Part shown: in pieces, positions 24,185-35,028 of the stretch
Numbering within the stretch: the first letter of the stretch is position 1
How the letters are laid out: every line of letters starts with the position of its first letter
From: Oidiodendron maius Zn
Lineage: Eukaryota; Ascomycota; Leotiomycetes; Myxotrichaceae
Assembly (NCBI GenBank): GCA_000827325.1
Contig: KN832871.1
Span: 1,364,001-1,428,000, forward strand
Length of the DNA: 64,000 nucleotides
Direction: 5' to 3'
Made by a program: the position numbers and the translations under genes
The notes under the pieces: generated by a model
The model's input: only the letters and a program-made list of their open reading frames with translations
What the model was told of the DNA's origin: nothing
Database searches by the model: none

Positions 24185-25004
24185 GGGGGTGTCGGAATTG
24201 ATGGCATAGGTGCATTTTAGCCGAAAACACTGAAATACCAGAATCGCAGAATAAACAGCTCTCAATACACTCAACAATAGCACCCTTAACGCGTTCTACA
24301 TTGCACTCTAGTACTCCCCCAAGACCTATTAGAGCCTACGGAGCTAATACAATTAAAAGATTAGCATGTTTTTAAGCTTATAATGATAGACATGAGGGAG
24401 AGAGAATATTAGAGCAATTGCTATTACCGAGAACATTACATTCTAAACTGCAAATCAATAGCTATAACAACGATGTAAATCAGGCTCTCTTGCTTATTAG
24501 TGTCTTTAAAAGAGGTCCTAGCATCTTAGTAGGGCTTTAAGAATCTTATAAGAGCAATACTAGATACTAGTTTTACTTACTTCAAACCCTATCTATAACT
24601 AGCTTTATAAGGCTTAAATGAAATATTATAAACTTAACATTAAGCAGCATTAATTATAGCGTAGACTTAAGGAATGCATACATAAGGGCTGGCGGTATAA
24701 GTGTAAGGGTGCCTCACAGAGGCTGGCGCAAAGGCAGGGAATCACAGGTGTAATACGGGCAGTAGTATCATATAAGCTCCTAGGACAACTCCCGTGTCCT
24801 AGGGCAGAGAATCAATTCCAAAGACGGACAGACTATTTCATACAGAACCCTTAGAGAGGATCACTCTCTTTTTATCAGAGTCCCACTCCCATAATCTAGG
24901 AGTCGTCGTGGCTAGTGTATCGCACCAGCGTCTCAGCTGCGCTCTGCGTCTCGCCCCTAGCCACGTGATGACCATTCGGCCATAACATCAATTCTGACAC
25001 TCCC
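24185..25004. mobile_element. AT-rich insert with 20-bp imperfect terminal inverted repeat (solo LTR or MITE)
   Basis: About 0.8 kb. The left end reads AGGGGGTGTCGGAATTGATG (24184-24203); the right end reads CATCAATTCTGACACTCCCT (24986-25005), whose reverse complement matches with two G/A differences. A second short inverted match, TTTTAGCCGAA near the left and TTCGGCCAT near the right, lies further in. The core TG...CA (24190-24999, 810 bp) has the form of a retrotransposon long terminal repeat, so a solo LTR of a Copia-like element on either strand is one reading; a non-autonomous terminal-inverted-repeat element is the other. No coding region is present. The left two thirds are AT-rich (TA-rich, as after repeat-induced mutation), the right 200 bases GC-rich. 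I could not find a clear target-site duplication. It looks like an old, non-coding relic. Confidence 0.6.
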
Positions 25005-25159
25005 TATGCGAACAAGCCTCACGACGGTCACCTTATGGTCGTTGAAGGATATAGATTACTTCGATTTAGCGGCTAACTCATACACCTGCCATGCTTCTCA
25101 TTCCACCAACAACCCCCCCGGAAGAATTGTACAAATTGGTGGCGTTATCCATCTATCTC

Positions 25160-27634
25160 TCAGCTATATCTCCTGCCGCGCTTCGGTGGCGGAGATCTGG
25201 AGTCGCTATAATCCCGTCTCCTCTTAATCGGGGGAGAGTCCGATCCTCTACCAACCCACCGGCGTGGGGGGGACCTTGAATAACTCTCGCCTCTGCGCCT
25301 TCTAGGTGGGGGAGAGGCGGAATAGTTGTCCCTCCTAGCAGCTCGTCGAGGAGATCTCGAAACGCTCCCCCTCACAGACGAGGTATTACGGCGCGCTGGT
25401 CGCTTCCGAGGTGGCGACCGCGAACCACTAGGAGATCTTCCCCGTCTTCGTGGAGGCGATGCCGAATAGCTGCCCCCTCGCCTCGTCTCCCTTGGCGGTG
25501 GAGATGCTGAATTGCTGGGCTGCCGGCGCTCTCGTCGAGGAGGTGAGGCTGAGATCGACTGTCTCTGTGTGCTGCGACGTGGTGGTCTAACGGATCTAGA
25601 CCTAGACCTAGACACAGAGACAGAGACAGATCGCGATACAGATCTAGATATGCTTCTGCCTCTTCCCTCATCTCTGAGTTTGCTGTTACGTGGTGGTGTT
25701 CGTGATCTGGATCGTCTCCGGACCGCGTCTCGACTTCGAGATGGCGAACGAGAACGCGAGTACGAAGATCCAGTGTATGACGAATAACTCGAGACCGAAC
25801 TGCCAGATTCAGATCCGGAATCATCAACTGCCGCAGGCGGAGCAGGCAGGGCTGGCTTAGGCATATTCTGGAGGTGTTCGCGCATCTCTTCCGTTAAAGA
25901 ACCCATCTTAATACTCGTGAAGTAGTTGATTGAAAACCTGATGTTTCGAGGATTGTCTTGTGGGAATAGACCTTCGAAATATGGCCGTAGCACATTGTCT
26001 TTGAGACGATCTTGCAATTTCCTCATGCCCATTGCTTCTGCCAGATCCTCGAACAGAATCTTTATAAAGATACGGCTACTAGAAGTCGTCTCTTCCTCGT
26101 TGAGATGCACAATGGACAGCACGTGCCAGCCGATCGCATCAGAGCTGAGTAAATGGCCAAAAAACCGAGCGATGTTTCGAAGGCGGTTAGTTTCGTAGCG
26201 ATGGATAGTGTCATAGTATTTAGTAAATGATTGTTCGAACTGATCTGTCCAGAGGCGGTTTATGCGGGCGAATCGCTCCCCAATTAGGCCATAGAATTTA
26301 GAATATGTCTTCTCCTGCGAACAGCACTCAATGATCATTGACGGAAGTTCTGGCTCTTGACCTGGAGGGAGGTTGACCTTCATCAGCTTATGGCAACACT
26401 CCTCGGGATCTATGCTGGACATAATAGTCAGGTATATCGTTCGTCGAAGGTTGACGAGATCCGCATTGGTTTGATCCTTGATATCCATAGCCTTCTCTTC
26501 CTTTTCCTCGTCATCTTCCTCACTGTCATCACCGCTCTCGTACTCTTCGTCATCTTCATCACCACTTACTTCCCCTAAGATCTCCGCCTTCACACGCCTA
26601 TATTTTTCTTCGTTCTCTTCCCAATTCGGATCAAACTTGAAGATATTCAATCCATCTTCTACATCAATCTCGTCATCCAAAGCAATATTATGTGTGATTT
26701 GATCTTCTTCCTCCACGAGATCAAGCTCCTCTCTGATGGCGGGATTATCCTTATACTTATCTTTGCGAACTTGGAAAAGGACTTCGATCATGTATTGTAC
26801 TCTCTTATCAATATCTGCCTCATGCAGGATATTTCGAAACTGGTCAAAGACAGCAAGAGCAATAGGACCACTCATTTCCTCAAGATGTTGCCCAACCTCT
26901 CTTGTCAAGCCGACAGCTATCTCAACGCTATCGTCTGTTGGCTTGTTGAGAAGTAGCAATAGCATCTGTGCTGCGACTACTTCATTCGCTACTTGCTGGT
27001 TGCATAAATGCGCGATAAATGTAGTAGCAGAGAGGCAGACAGCCTTGTCATTGCGCTTGAAGCCCTTCTTGAACTGCATTATAAGGCGCTTGAGAAGGAG
27101 CTCTCCAACTCTAGGGAGCTTTGTGTTCACAATAGCAACCATAGCTGCGTATATCGGTGTGAAAGGTAAACTGGCTGCCTGCGCTTTCATGATACTTCTG
27201 CAAAATAGTCCTCGGCCTCTGACCAAGTTCTCTCCAAACAGCTCCGGAACAATATGCTTGATATTCGAGACGTTAACCTTGTTGATGAGACCATTTATTG
27301 ACTTTTTCAAAGCTTCCCAAGCCATGCGTTGATATTCTTTGCTGGTCTTGTCGGTAATCTGAGATTGGAGTGCCCGAAGTCGTGCGGGAGGTATATACGT
27401 GCCACCAGATCGCATGTTCAGTAACTTTTCGTATTCAGCCTTTGCCGCTGCCTGTTTATCCTGCTCCGTCTTCGTCCCCACTGCAACCTCTCGACTGCCC
27501 GCGGCCGGTTGTCTGCTACTGGTGACGTTCTCATTTCGCTCGTGGGAGGACGATCTGACAGTCTCAATGGGAGGTCGCCTTATGGGGTCTGGGACCGATG
27601 GCCTTGATGTCTCAGCCTCCATAATGTCTCCCAC
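25160..27634 (-). CDS. CWC22: Pre-mRNA splicing factor Cwc22
   Basis: Cwc22 is a spliceosome protein needed for the first catalytic step and, in many eukaryotes, for loading eIF4A3. A single exon encodes 824 residues. The entry motif [11 protein letters not shown] (near residue 77) precedes a MIF4G domain (about 104-290: [40 protein letters not shown]). An acidic linker ([19 protein letters not shown]) leads to the MA3 domain (about 395-510: [20 protein letters not shown]). The tail from about 640 is rich in Arg-Ser and SPPRR-type repeats, typical of SR-like splicing factors; its repeat character explains the long shadow ORFs on the other strand. The start [10 protein letters not shown] is the first ATG of the frame. 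Divergent from DPM2. Confidence 0.95.
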   Translation of the reverse strand: MGDIMEAETSRPSVPDPIRRPPIETVRSSSHERNENVTSSRQPAAGSREVAVGTKTEQDKQAAAKAEYEKLLNMRSGGTYIPPARLRALQSQITDKTSKEYQRMAWEALKKSINGLINKVNVSNIKHIVPELFGENLVRGRGLFCRSIMKAQAASLPFTPIYAAMVAIVNTKLPRVGELLLKRLIMQFKKGFKRNDKAVCLSATTFIAHLCNQQVANEVVAAQMLLLLLNKPTDDSVEIAVGLTREVGQHLEEMSGPIALAVFDQFRNILHEADIDKRVQYMIEVLFQVRKDKYKDNPAIREELDLVEEEDQITHNIALDDEIDVEDGLNIFKFDPNWEENEEKYRRVKAEILGEVSGDEDDEEYESGDDSEEDDEEKEEKAMDIKDQTNADLVNLRRTIYLTIMSSIDPEECCHKLMKVNLPPGQEPELPSMIIECCSQEKTYSKFYGLIGERFARINRLWTDQFEQSFTKYYDTIHRYETNRLRNIARFFGHLLSSDAIGWHVLSIVHLNEEETTSSSRIFIKILFEDLAEAMGMRKLQDRLKDNVLRPYFEGLFPQDNPRNIRFSINYFTSIKMGSLTEEMREHLQNMPKPALPAPPAAVDDSGSESGSSVSSYSSYTGSSYSRSRSPSRSRDAVRRRSRSRTPPRNSKLRDEGRGRSISRSVSRSVSVSVSRSRSRSVRPPRRSTQRQSISASPPRRERRQPSNSASPPPRETRRGGSYSASPPRRRGRSPSGSRSPPRKRPARRNTSSVRGSVSRSPRRAARRDNYSASPPPRRRRGESYSRSPPRRWVGRGSDSPPIKRRRDYSDSRSPPPKRGRRYS

Positions 27635-28057
27635 TGAGCCTTCTCAAGTATCGATCCAATATCTAGAGTTCAAAGCTCAGCCTTTCAGACGTATGTGACA
27701 CCAGAAAACTGACCCCACCCGATGCCTTCAACGGCGACAAGGGATCGCCACAGTACTCTCAAGGGCGTAGCACCTTGGCATCGGAGGATTTCGCGCTGTT
27801 CTTAAGAATCGGGTTCTTGCGGTCGATGATAGAAGTTCGCTTCAGGTGAGGCATAGCAAGAAATTCGTGACTGGAGGTGACGCGCTAAGAAAAACATGTT
27901 CAGTCCTTAAAATCAAGGTATCAATTAGCCAGATGGCTCTTTTCGCGACAGGGAGATTGAAGATTATTGCCCCAGACGAAGCCCTCTTCAAAGCAGTCTC
28001 CATTGTTTAGGTATTCCATACTAGCTCATTCCTCTCCTTTCAATTTGATTTGTAACA
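27635..28057. promoter_or_regulatory. Divergent promoter, CWC22 / DPM2
   Basis: 423 bp between the two start codons. The 50 bases before DPM2 are pyrimidine-rich (cattcctctcctttcaattt), as in many fungal core promoters. No other element named. Confidence 0.5.
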
Positions 28058-28456
28058 ATGGTAAGTGTCCTTTACTCGCTAACAAGTCAAATATCCTTCA
28101 TGAAGCCGTACTCCTGACACCTTGTGCCCAGCTCGACAAGCTCGTTGGACTTAGCATGCTAATCGCTGCTTCTGTTGTCTTCCTTTACTACACCATCTGG
28201 ACACTTCTTATGGTACAGAACCCCTCGTTTTCTTGAAAATCGATAATGCGTGCTAATAAACACCCTGCAGCCCTTTGTGGACTCAGATCACCCGCTCCAG
28301 AATGTCTTCCCTCCCCGCGTCTGGGCCATTCGCATTCCCGTCATTCTAATCCTCCTGGGTTCGGCCATCGTGGGATCCTTCTTGAGTGTGGTTATGATCC
28401 GAAGCAATCGAAAACGTGCAGCTAAGGCAAAGGCGGCTGGTAAGAAGAAAGCATAA
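28058..28456 (+). CDS. DPM2: Dolichol-phosphate-mannose synthase subunit Dpm2
   Basis: Dpm2 is a small ER membrane subunit that stabilises the Dpm1 catalytic subunit, which makes the mannose donor for N-glycans, O-mannosylation and GPI anchors. The first coding exon is only ATG (28058-28060); introns are 28061-28131 and 28213-28270; other exons are 28132-28212 and 28271-28456. The result is 89 residues: MLDKLVGLSMLIAASVVFLY (first helix, with YTIWTLLMPFVDSDHPLQ after it), VWAIRIPVILILLGSAIVGS (second helix), and a basic tail RSNRKRAAKAKAAGKKKA. This matches fungal Dpm2 along its whole length. A plain ORF search misses it because of the 3-nt exon. Confidence 0.93.
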
Positions 28457-29234
28457 ATGGTGGTGGTTGGTAGGAGTCGCATGGTGGTAGGGGAACATGT
28501 ATCATACCGCTCTATTAATTATAGTTTGAGCAACTGTGAAGAAGCATCGTGGTCGAAAATATGGCGCGGGTATCCAGGGAGATGGTTGGCCTTCTTGTGC
28601 CAAAGGGATTGTCACAAGGCCCATGCAACAACTGCAATTCCAGAGCGTAGAAATCCAAGCGCGTGTACCCAAGTTGTCTCTTCACGTGTGACTATCTACC
28701 TATATGCCAGATAATATGGGGTAATGCTGCCTCCTATCTCACCTTCCCTCAGGTAACCAGCCGCCAGATCTTCTCACCTTCGGGGTGTCTGTTGTCCTCA
28801 AGACGTGACGGAGGCACAACCACCTATCATGGCGGTCCCTGAAGTCAGCGGACACGCTAATGTCGCCGCCTGCCGCTTGCGCAGAGCACCCAGCTGCCCC
28901 GCCATCATCATCACCTCCTACACTTAACCGCTTCTACCCAGCGAGCTACATAACATCCCCCGACCCCAAAACCACACTCGGACGACACTTGCCCTACGAT
29001 CTTCACCTCCACAGCCGCAAGCACACGCGAGCGACACGTACGGTGCAACTCTCCCCCCCAGCGTCCCGCCCTCTCCCTCAGACAAGAGCCGCCAAGCAGC
29101 TGGCGGGACATTATAAGAGACCTGAACACAGCTGATCGCGGCTTGCTCCTACAGCGCGGTGCTTCGTCTGATACCCGTTCCAGACGCCCTGCCAAGATTC
29201 CGCATTTCCAGGAGACGCTTGATTTACCATTTGA
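28457..29234. promoter_or_regulatory. 3' flank of DPM2 and upstream region of the BCAS3-like gene
   Basis: 778 bases. From about 28860 the plus strand is C-rich and Pro/Ser/Thr-coding by composition (ORF 28860-29135) but without family resemblance; it is most likely promoter and leader of the next gene. Confidence 0.45.
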
Positions 29235-32200
29235 ATGCCCCCTTCATCGGAGAAAGACAGCAGTAACACGGCGAGCAGCACCACCCAACCTCATAAGTTG
29301 ACTTCAAAGGCGTCATCAGCTGGAGTTCAGATTCCAACAAAGTTCGGGAGAAAGAATGGGACAGCTAAAGATAGCGGCGATGGCGGGGTCCTGGCGGCGG
29401 TGACAAAGAATACCTCAAAGATGTCGTAAGTAGGCCTTCTGACTCTTCACTTCATTACGAGACCAGACGGTAAAGGGTGGTAACAGGAACAATAAGCCCT
29501 CGAACATATCCTCTCAGCTTCAGACAGCAGAGCTCATTCCAGCTGGTTCTACATCAAACGGAAACCCAGTAGCATCACCTTTGCTGGACGCTTTATCCTC
29601 AGCAGCGCTGACTCAACCCTTCTCCCAAACAACAAACGAGTGGGCAAAGAATCCCGAGGCGTTTTCCAGCTCCAAAAACAATTTAGTCCCTGTTGATGAT
29701 TCCTCAGACACTCAACCGTCTTCTTATGAGGATAAGCTTGTCCAGTTTGGCTGGACCACGAGAGAGAAAAGAGGCATATCCCCACCAGGCAGCCTACCAA
29801 CATCAACATCACCCCCCATAAACCGCCAGCGACCTATAAGCTATCATTTAGATGGTAATTACCCACGCAGTACGGAAGATTTCAACGCTCAGATCTCATC
29901 TTATGCTGCTCGTCGAAGCTCGATGTTCTCGCAATACTCTCGGTATGGGCCACAACCCCCACTCCCTCACCAAGCCCAAGCACACTTCTTTGGCGCGCCC
30001 GATGCGAGCCTCTTACTATCGCACCCTACGCCAGGTCATGTTCCCGGAGATAGTGGATATTACTGCGGCTTCGATAGTTGGCCAGTGCACTCTGAAGATT
30101 CTCCAAAGGGAGCCAGTAACGTCGTCCTAATTGGGTATGATCGGGGTCTTGACGTCTATGCTGTAGGCAAGAGAGGTCTGAGCAAGATATCAGCGATTGG
30201 TGGACTTCGTGGCGGAGTATACAATGCCAAAATTCTCTCACAAGGCTGTCAAAACCACTCTCCCCCGCTTATGGCTGTTGTTGTTCACGGCCCGGCCTGG
30301 TCATCTAGTGATATTTCAAATGAAGGAACCTCGGCAGCTCCACCTGATGTTACACGGGACACAGCAAGAGACCATTCTGTGCCAGGCCTTGAAAATGACA
30401 CGGCCGCCGAATATCAGACCACTGTGGAAGTCTACTCACTAGAAACCAAGCAACACGTTACTACACTGCTGTCTCTACCAAAATCACATGCTGCGAGCCC
30501 GCCTACAAGCCCATTATTCAGACCACCGGCTCCAGTTGGATCCCTCTCCATCCGCGCTGATGGTCGTTATCTCGCCATTGCCTCTGGCACCACAGGAGAG
30601 ACTTGGGTATTCCGTCAAGAGAAACCCTCGCGTCCTTCGCTGGCTGCATTCAGATGCATCGGAAAGGTATGGACTACAGTACAACATGGGCTCACAGTTG
30701 ATCCCAACGGTCTTCAAGGAGATGTTGACTGGCGTCATGCAGACCCGTCATCAGCAAGACAGCAGTATCGGCCGTCGATCCTCTCTTTGAATGGCCGCTG
30801 GCTAGCATACTGCCCTTCTAGCCCTTCGTCGCAAGTATCTCTCCGAGGGACCATCTATGGTGTTTCTCCGTCTGAAAGAATACCTGGCCTGAATGGACAA
30901 GCTCCGCCTCAGCTGCCGCCAGTGAACTGCATGGCTGAAATACCTGGGGGTGAAAGCATGGTGAAGCAATTTGCCCAAGCAGCGACCCAAGAGGTTATTA
31001 AAGGCGCAGCTTACCTTGGAAAGCAGGGTGTGCAGGCCTGGAATAATTACTGGAACAAACCATCATCGCAACAAACTGCGCATGAAACTATACCATACTC
31101 GGCTCAGCCAAGCATTGCTCACCAATTTCCTCCAACTCACGGGGTAACGAATCAAACGCCCGTGATCAGTAAGGATCCTGGACTGATATCCGTCCTTGAC
31201 CTGGATAACCTGTCTCGTCACACTTCCTCCACTGGGGCATCGCCACATCCTCTGGCTACGTTCAAAGTCCCACATGGGTGTAGCTTCCTCTCCTTCGCTC
31301 CCAACGGACTTGCTCTTTTCACAGCAAGTAGTAAGGGCGATGTCCAGTTTGTTTGGGATCTCATGCGCATTCAATACACGAAATCTTCATTCCTCAGAGG
31401 AGTTACGCTAGGTAATGGAAGTCATAGTCCACATGTTAGACAAATAGCGCAATTCTCGCGGATGACAATTGCTAGAATTGTGGATGTTGTATGGACCTCT
31501 CCACATGGTGAACGCGCCGCAATGGTCACGGAACCTGGCACTGTCCATATTCTCGATCTTCCGGCTAGTGCCTTCACATGGCCACCTCTACGCCAGAGGC
31601 TTCCCAGTCGCAGGCCCGACGATGATGCTGCTGGCGCAGCACTCTCTGCTGCAGGCGTGGCTTCAAGTGCTGTCAATTCCCTATGGACGGCGGCACGGCC
31701 CCTCGTCACTCGAAGGCGTCGTAGCAGTGCTGGTATCTCAAGTATATCAGCGGCTACTGTGACATCTCAAGCAGGACATGGAACTCAAGCGCTTGCTGCC
31801 GGGATCAGCAGATCGGTTGGTGCCGCAACTGGAAGAATGAACGAGATGCGAAAATCCGGCAGCCCTAAACTCCATTTACCTCGAGGTACAGCTACGCCAA
31901 GCAGGGCTTGTGTAAGACTTCTAAATGGAAAGCGCAACGATTTGGTTCTTGTTCTCGCCAGCGGCATCGTTGGAGCGTATACCGTCAGAAGTAGGCGTGC
32001 CGATCGTCCTGCAGACAAGCAGAAGGCATCTAAAGGCGCTAAGTATGTTGAATTCCGGCTCCCGCCTCTTCCAGACTTCAAAACTACAACAACGGCTGCC
32101 GATCATAGGCTAGATCCGGAAAAAGATCTAGGCTCCCCTCATCCCCAATTCAAGGCGCGAAATGACTCAATATCTCGATCTCGTGGTGCAGAGTCGTCAA

Positions 32201-32667
32201 TACCGCAAGCTGAGATTGAGTCCAATGCACCATACCAACCTTTTCACACCGATCGACGAGTTAACCTCCATGTCTACTCTTGTGATGAGCCCCTAGTTCC
32301 ATCACCGTCAGTGTCTGCTCTCCTAATCCCAACTGAACCGTCAAGTGAATCAACTCCAAAGTCATCTGTAGGGTCGAAAACGCCGTGGTCTTTCGGTGGT
32401 AAGATCAAATCTACAAGGCTAAATGTGGGACCTGTTCAACCAAACGAAGACTCATTTTACGTGCCATCTGATCACGTAGCACCTCAACAGACAGCAATTG
32501 AGCGGGTCATGAAGGTGGAGGACTTTAGCGGTAACCTGGAGCAGATTGTGGTTACCACGAGGATGCGAAAGAGCGTTCGCGGAGACAGTATTGCCGGTGC
32601 TGCTGACGAAGATGGGTTTTTCGAAGACGACTGCGAGGTCTTGGATTTTGCAAGCCAGAGGGTTTAA
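29235..32667 (+). CDS. BCAS3-like WD40 protein (autophagy-associated family)
   Basis: Human BCAS3 binds phosphoinositides with PHAF1 at autophagosome formation sites; fungal members resemble Atg18-type propellers. Two exons, 29235-29425 and 29487-32667, flank a 61-nt intron (29426-29486) and give 1123 residues. After a disordered N-terminus come FGWTTREKRG, then the start of the propeller with NVVLIGYDRGLDVYAVG and RGGVYNAKIL, a blade with VEVYSLETKQHVTTLLSLP and GSLSIRADGRYLAIASG, a later blade with LATFKVPHGCSFLSFAPNGL and VQFVWDLMRI, and HGERAAMVTEPGTVHILDLP. This last block is characteristic of the BCAS3 group. The C-terminal third is Ser/Arg-rich with a conserved-looking end (EDGFFEDDCEVLDFASQRV). 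Assignment to BCAS3 is from the order of motifs; function in this organism is inferred. Confidence 0.82.
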
Positions 32668-32878
32668 TCTGCATATTTGGTATTCAATTTGGGTTGGTTT
32701 GCACTCTCCACACGAGCCGCCTGGTCGCACTAATTGCTTAATAATTGCTTAATACGCATTAGTACTGGAGTTTAGACTCCTATTCCTTAGAGATCCAGGT
32801 CTAGGAGAAGGGGATATTGTCTTCAGTATTCCAGAGCTGCAATCCTATGCAGTAAAAGTCTGGGCATAACATATACCA

Positions 32879-34202
32879 TTATTTACGGCTCCGTTTCCCT
32901 TTTGTCTCTTTTGACAGCTTCGTCTCTGCCTTCTCCGTCTTCTCCGCCTTCACTGGAGCCTTCTTATCACTAAAATCGCCAGGCAAGCTCGTGCTAAGCC
33001 TGGGTATGAACTTGGCCACCCTTTGCTGATACTCCTTGTACTCAGGATACTTGGCTGCGGTGGTGAGCTCCGTCAGCCACGTCGAGCCTTGAAATAAGAA
33101 GATATAGGATAAGGCGCCAAGGAGCGTCCAATTGTACATGGTCTCGGTAGTCCAGCAACCCCATTGGTAGATTAGGATCCATATCGCCTGCTCAGCGGCG
33201 AAATTCGGGTGGCGACACCACGACCACAAGCCAGTCACCACAAATCCTCGGTCAAGATCCTCCTGCGCTAATCGCGCTGGAACTTTGGCCGTCTTTTGAT
33301 AAGCTTTCTTTGCGGTTTGGAAGTCTAGAGTGAAGTGGTTAGATTTATGATGCTTGTGGTATCACATTGATATTTTATACTCACCCCACTGCTGCTGATC
33401 TGCAAAAAACTCAATTAGAATTAAAACCATTAGTGACCTCGCGAATAAGATGTCGGACATGGCCATGGTGTCGTTGATTCGGGATGCGAGGACCATGACA
33501 TACGCAGGCGTTGTAATGAGGAATAGGAGCACATTTTGCAAGAAGGATATGAAGGTGACGTTGAATAAAAAGAGCAAGCCTGGGCTTAATCGCTTTCGAA
33601 GAATCTCCCTGAATCCGTTAGCACGTCTCGCAACTAGAAGGGCACTGTCCTACCATCTATAGTCCTCAGATCCAATGGAGTAGCCCCCTCTTCGCCAGTA
33701 ATTAAAGGTTAATCTCAGCTGGGATTTCATTAGTTGTATTCTCAAAAACATTGGTAGTAATACTAACACTCCATACAACACTAACAGCTAGCAGATTGTC
33801 AAGGCGCTGAGTCGGCAGGCCAGTCAAATGGGCATACAAAACATAATGAGCATTGTAGATGGTAGGCAGAATACTCCAGAGCCTGTCGACCTGTGAGTAG
33901 TTCCGATTGATCTCCGAGATCAGGAGGAAAATGGGGGACACGAAGAGCGAGAAAGCGAATGCGGTCACAAGAGGATTGGTGCTCAGGTATATTTTCTGAA
34001 GCTCTGCGGGATCATTGTAGGACTGCAGTACCTGCTGCGGGAGGTCGTATAATTGAGAAACGTATGGGAGAACGGTTCTCGCCAAATCAGCACAATCAGC
34101 CACCGTCTCTGTCACAGGAAGGGCCATATTGAAAGTATCGGTGAAGAGCGGCATGGTGGTGCGTCTGGGACGAGAATGAAGCTCCTGTGTTCTGAATGTC
34201 AT
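32879..34202 (-). CDS. DUF1295 steroid-reductase-like membrane protein
   Basis: DUF1295 proteins are related to the steroid 5-alpha reductase and isoprenylcysteine methyltransferase folds; substrates of fungal members are unknown. Four exons: 33777-34202, 33654-33718, 33385-33608 and 32879-33324, all GT-AG with closing phases, giving 386 residues. Key blocks: YSQVDRLWSILPTIYNAHYV near 115-135, LRLTFNYWRRGGYSIGSEDYRWE across the first two introns, and VVTGLWSWCRHPNFAAEQAI, where the RHPN motif is the cofactor-binding signature. Several hydrophobic helices lie between. The tail is Lys-rich (KAPVKAEKTEKAETKL...) and may be an ER-retention or charged anchor. The start could also be the ATG 16 or 25 codons downstream (MPLFTD or MALPVT). 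It is divergent from the coiled-coil gene. Confidence 0.85.
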
Positions 34203-35028
34203 CTACCTGGTTGTAATCATTAGTAAGCACCACCGTGCATTCACGATTCACCAGGCAAGAACACGAGGTAAGTTGGATGCATATGTCATGTGATCACAAC
34301 GCTCTTCGCATTCGGCATCAACAGCGGCACTTGACCCGCGCTTGCATCGCCCGCGTTCCAAGGGTACCATTTTATTACAGAATCCCCAGCTGTGCCCGGA
34401 GCATCCACATTCCCACCCTTCCCAGCCCTCTCCCCAGCTGGCCACTGGCGGCGGCTGGGGACCCAACTTGGAAGTGGGCTATGCCTGTTGTGGAAAGTAC
34501 GAGTCTTACTCAGCATCCTGACTGCATGCCTGAGGTAAGGTAAGGCCCGATCCAATGTTGCCGACTTGCGCGCGTGGAGCCAGCCTTGAACGTTAGTAAT
34601 CGCTCCTAACGAGCCATGAGTTGGAGTTGGACCGAATCGTCCGACAAGTATGTAATCCAGCCTGTACAGCTTTTGCAGAGGGCAGGGCGCAGAAGGCAGA
34701 AGAGCTGTGTGCCGATGTGCTCGGTGTCCATTGCTCAATCGACTGCGCGGTACAGCACCGATCACCTCAACACGTCCCGGACTCCTCCCCATGTTCATGG
34801 ACCGAAGAAGGTATGTCAGCAGAGGTCGACATCTCGTGCTAGCTTAAGATTTATTCTTCTCAATCATGGATAGGCATCTACTCACTGCTTTCTCAATCTC
34901 GCAGAAGCCGCTTCGCCATTGTCGTCTCTGTCGTCTCCTCTCAGCTGGACAGTAGCGCACCGATCCTGGCCGCATACATGGGCTTTTGATGCATCCCAAA
35001 TTAAGCAGTTGGGCCTGGTTCTCTGGTA
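34203..35028. promoter_or_regulatory. Divergent region, DUF1295 gene / coiled-coil gene
   Basis: 826 bases. Exon-like stretches on the plus strand at 34616-34647 and before 34811 end at strong GTATGT donors, so non-coding leader exons of the next gene, or a small missed exon, are possible. I could not join them in phase to the gene at 35029. Confidence 0.4.
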
